From positions 1-25,426 of the forward strand of contig CAYLJO010000082.1 in assembly GCA_964383905.1 (NCBI GenBank): 25,426 nt of DNA, read 5' to 3'. Source of the stretch: CAYLJO01 sp964383905. Lineage in GTDB: Bacteria; Acidobacteriota; Blastocatellia; Pyrinomonadales; Pyrinomonadaceae. The position numbers and the translations under genes were made by a program. The notes beneath the pieces are model-generated. The model was not told where the DNA came from, searched no databases, and saw only the letters and a list, made by a program, of their open reading frames with translations. Below, one piece after another: positions 24,483 through 25,426 of this stretch; position 1 is the first letter of the stretch; the number at the start of each line of letters is the position of its first letter.

Positions 24483-24684
24483 GTCGCCCCTGAAAAAGTC
24501 CATTTGGGAGGCAAGAATCGCTTATAAACGATCTGCTGACCAAGAATGGCAAAACACAGCGCTGGAGGCTTTGCTCAAATTGCCAGGTTTTGCCAGTCGA
24601 GATGCGAAATCCGGCAATTTCACAGCGCGATGTTTCAAATTTACTTCTGTCTTTTCAAAGGGTTAGGACTTTTTCAGGGACGAC
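24483..24684. mobile_element. MITE-like element with 19-bp terminal inverted repeats
   Basis: GTCGCCCCTGAAAAAGTCC (24483-24501) and GGACTTTTTCAGGGACGAC (24666-24684) are inverted repeats with one mismatch in 19, bounding 202 bp with no coding capacity. Flanking hexamers TAACTG (left) and TACCTG (right) differ at one base and may be a decayed target duplication. The interior contains further inverted segments (AAATTGCC near 24577 and GGCAATTT near 24613). This is the form of a non-autonomous derivative of an insertion sequence; the parent family cannot be named from here. Confidence 0.68.
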
Positions 24685-24718
24685 TACCTGTCGAGTTTCA
24701 CGACCTCTAGATCCAAAA

Positions 24719-24778
24719 AGTCTCACGACATTCGTTACAGTTTAGATCAGGTTTGTCTCACCACATCCGTTACATTTC
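24719..24778 (+). repeat. Imperfect direct repeats at the left end of the IS481-like element
   Basis: AGTCTCACGACATTCGTTACA (from 24719) and TGTCTCACCACATCCGTTACA (from 24754) differ at three or four positions and are offset by 35 bp; a weaker third unit, AGTTTCACGACCTC, starts at 24694. The copy at 24754 begins with TGT and probably marks the element's left end. The others may be subterminal transposase sites or the end of an older copy. Confidence 0.5.
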
Positions 24779-24784
24779 TTGACT

Positions 24785-24813
24785 CCATACTGTCCTCACA
24801 GGAGGCAGTATGG
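24785..24813 (+). promoter_or_regulatory. Hairpin enclosing the ribosome site and start codon of the transposase gene
   Basis: CCATACTG (24785-24792) pairs with CAGTATGG (24806-24813), and TCCT (24793-24796) with AGGA (24800-24803) around loop CAC, leaving GG bulged. The AGGAGG ribosome site and the ATG (24810) are both inside the stem, so a transcript that includes the left arm would hide them. Several insertion sequences use such structures to block transposase translation from read-through transcripts; here it is inferred. Confidence 0.6.
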
Positions 24814-25322
24814 ATAAAGAAGAACTCTCTTGGCGTAAGTATGCCGTCAAACTCTATCTCAAGGGGCTGCGCCCCACAGACATCCTCAAACGCATCCCTC
24901 GCTCCCGCGTCTGGCTCCTCAGATGGATCAAGAGGTTTGAAGAGGAAGGCTCTAGAGGTCTCGCCAATTGCTCTACTGAACCTTATCACTTTCCTCAGGC
25001 TTACGACTCTCTGGCTCGAAGGGTGGTTCTGCGAGTCCGCCACACCCTCGAGCGTCGGCAGGTCGGGCTCATCGGAGCACGAGCCTTCCAGCAGGAAATG
25101 GAAAACCACCGACTGCTCAATCCTCTTCCTTCTCTCTCTACGATCAACAGGTGGCTCAAAGCCGCCGGAGCGATCAAGTCCGAAGAACCCCCTCCCAAGA
25201 AGGTCTATTATCCTGAACCTCAGATGGAAGTTGGGAGGATCAGACATCTCATGGACTGGACTGCTCGCTACCTCACAGGAGGTGAGAAACTCTTCGTCTT
25301 TCATAGCCTAAGTAACCTTTGA
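24810..25322 (+). pseudogene. IS481-like transposase, N-terminal part, frame broken
   Basis: 170 codons from ATG 24810, which follows a strong AGGAGG. The N-terminal half is helix-turn-helix (WRKYAVKLYLKGLRPTDILKRIP, then SRVWLLRWIKRFEEEG), followed by a second helical region (LSTINRWLKAAGAI) and the start of the DDE/rve core (HLMDWTARYLTGGEKLFVFH). Intact relatives are about 350 aa or more and continue with an alpha/beta core; here the frame ends in SLSNL and a stop. A matching continuation (HLDAQTHALSETYTRDKS) resumes in the same phase after about 63 bp, so the gene is interrupted rather than simply short. No right-hand inverted repeat is in the window. The family is judged from motif resemblance, and IS3/IS630-like relatives remain possible. 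Confidence 0.72.
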
Positions 25323-25364
25323 GAAATTCGGGGCCATTAGATAATATAATGAACTTACCGGATG

Positions 25365-25426
25365 CACCACTTAGATGCTCAGACACATGCCCTCTCCGAA
25401 ACCTACACCAGAGACAAGAGCGCACA
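25365..25426 (+). pseudogene. Continuation of the interrupted transposase, cut by the window end
   Basis: The frame reads HHLDAQTHALSETYTRDKSA, the segment expected directly after FVFH in this transposase group (typically FVFHT-[IL]-D-x-QT-x-xL...DKS). It is in the same phase as the N-terminal part, but several stop codons in 25305-25364 separate them. ATG 25362 could in principle start a shorter product. The gene runs past the end of the window. Confidence 0.55.

Noticed and set aside
1..25426. CRISPR array, rRNA or intact tRNA
   Set aside because: No regularly spaced repeats and no conserved rRNA or tRNA segments were seen on either strand.

Overview
The window is high-GC bacterial DNA (about 60% GC by eye) from a draft or metagenome scaffold, shown by a run of exactly 100 Ns flanked by identical 55-bp sequences. 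Protein flavour (TPR plus carbohydrate-binding protein paired with an O-antigen ligase, a large sigma-like protein, a PEP-CTERM-locus-type polysaccharide deacetylase) suggests Acidobacteriota, perhaps Blastocatellia. That placement is inference from memory of families, not a computed result. No rRNA, tRNA or CRISPR array was recognised.

Most of the window is an exopolysaccharide / O-antigen biosynthesis island, nearly all on the + strand. Left block (1-10994): the 3' part of a glutamine-dependent asparagine synthetase-like amidotransferase, a short nucleotidyltransferase (RmlA family), an RmlC-like epimerase, the assembly gap, a GT4 glycosyltransferase, an extended-SDR sugar epimerase/decarboxylase, a fused WecA-type phosphoglycosyltransferase with a CapD/FlaA1-like N-terminal module, a TPR plus carbohydrate-binding protein, an O-antigen ligase/polymerase, and a Trm112-methyltransferase fusion. 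Several of these genes overlap or abut, so at least part is one operon.

Middle (11123-15461): a long-chain acyl-CoA synthetase-type AMP-forming ligase, then a regulatory-looking pair in divergent orientation: a small zinc-finger protein with an anti-sigma-type HxxxCxxC motif (minus strand) and a 396-aa sigma-factor-like protein with a C-terminal HTH (plus strand), separated by about 840 bp without a convincing gene. A further 730-bp non-coding stretch with a terminator, two strong GC hairpins and an orphan near-perfect Shine-Dalgarno sequence leads into the second polysaccharide block.

Right block (16193-24375): a GT2 glycosyltransferase, a sugar formyltransferase, a NodB-type deacetylase, a second O-antigen ligase with a long hydrophilic N-terminus, a Wzx-type flippase and a two-domain protein joining a formyltransferase-like domain (catalytic Asn replaced by Ser) to a domain resembling the plant GINT1 glycosyltransferase N-terminal region. 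Together they suggest a polysaccharide carrying deacetylated and N-formylated amino sugars, built on undecaprenyl phosphate, flipped by Wzx and polymerised or ligated by the two ligase-like proteins. The right end (24483-25426) is mobile DNA: a 202-bp MITE-like element and the 5' half of an IS481-like transposase whose start lies inside a hairpin and whose frame is broken by about 63 bp.
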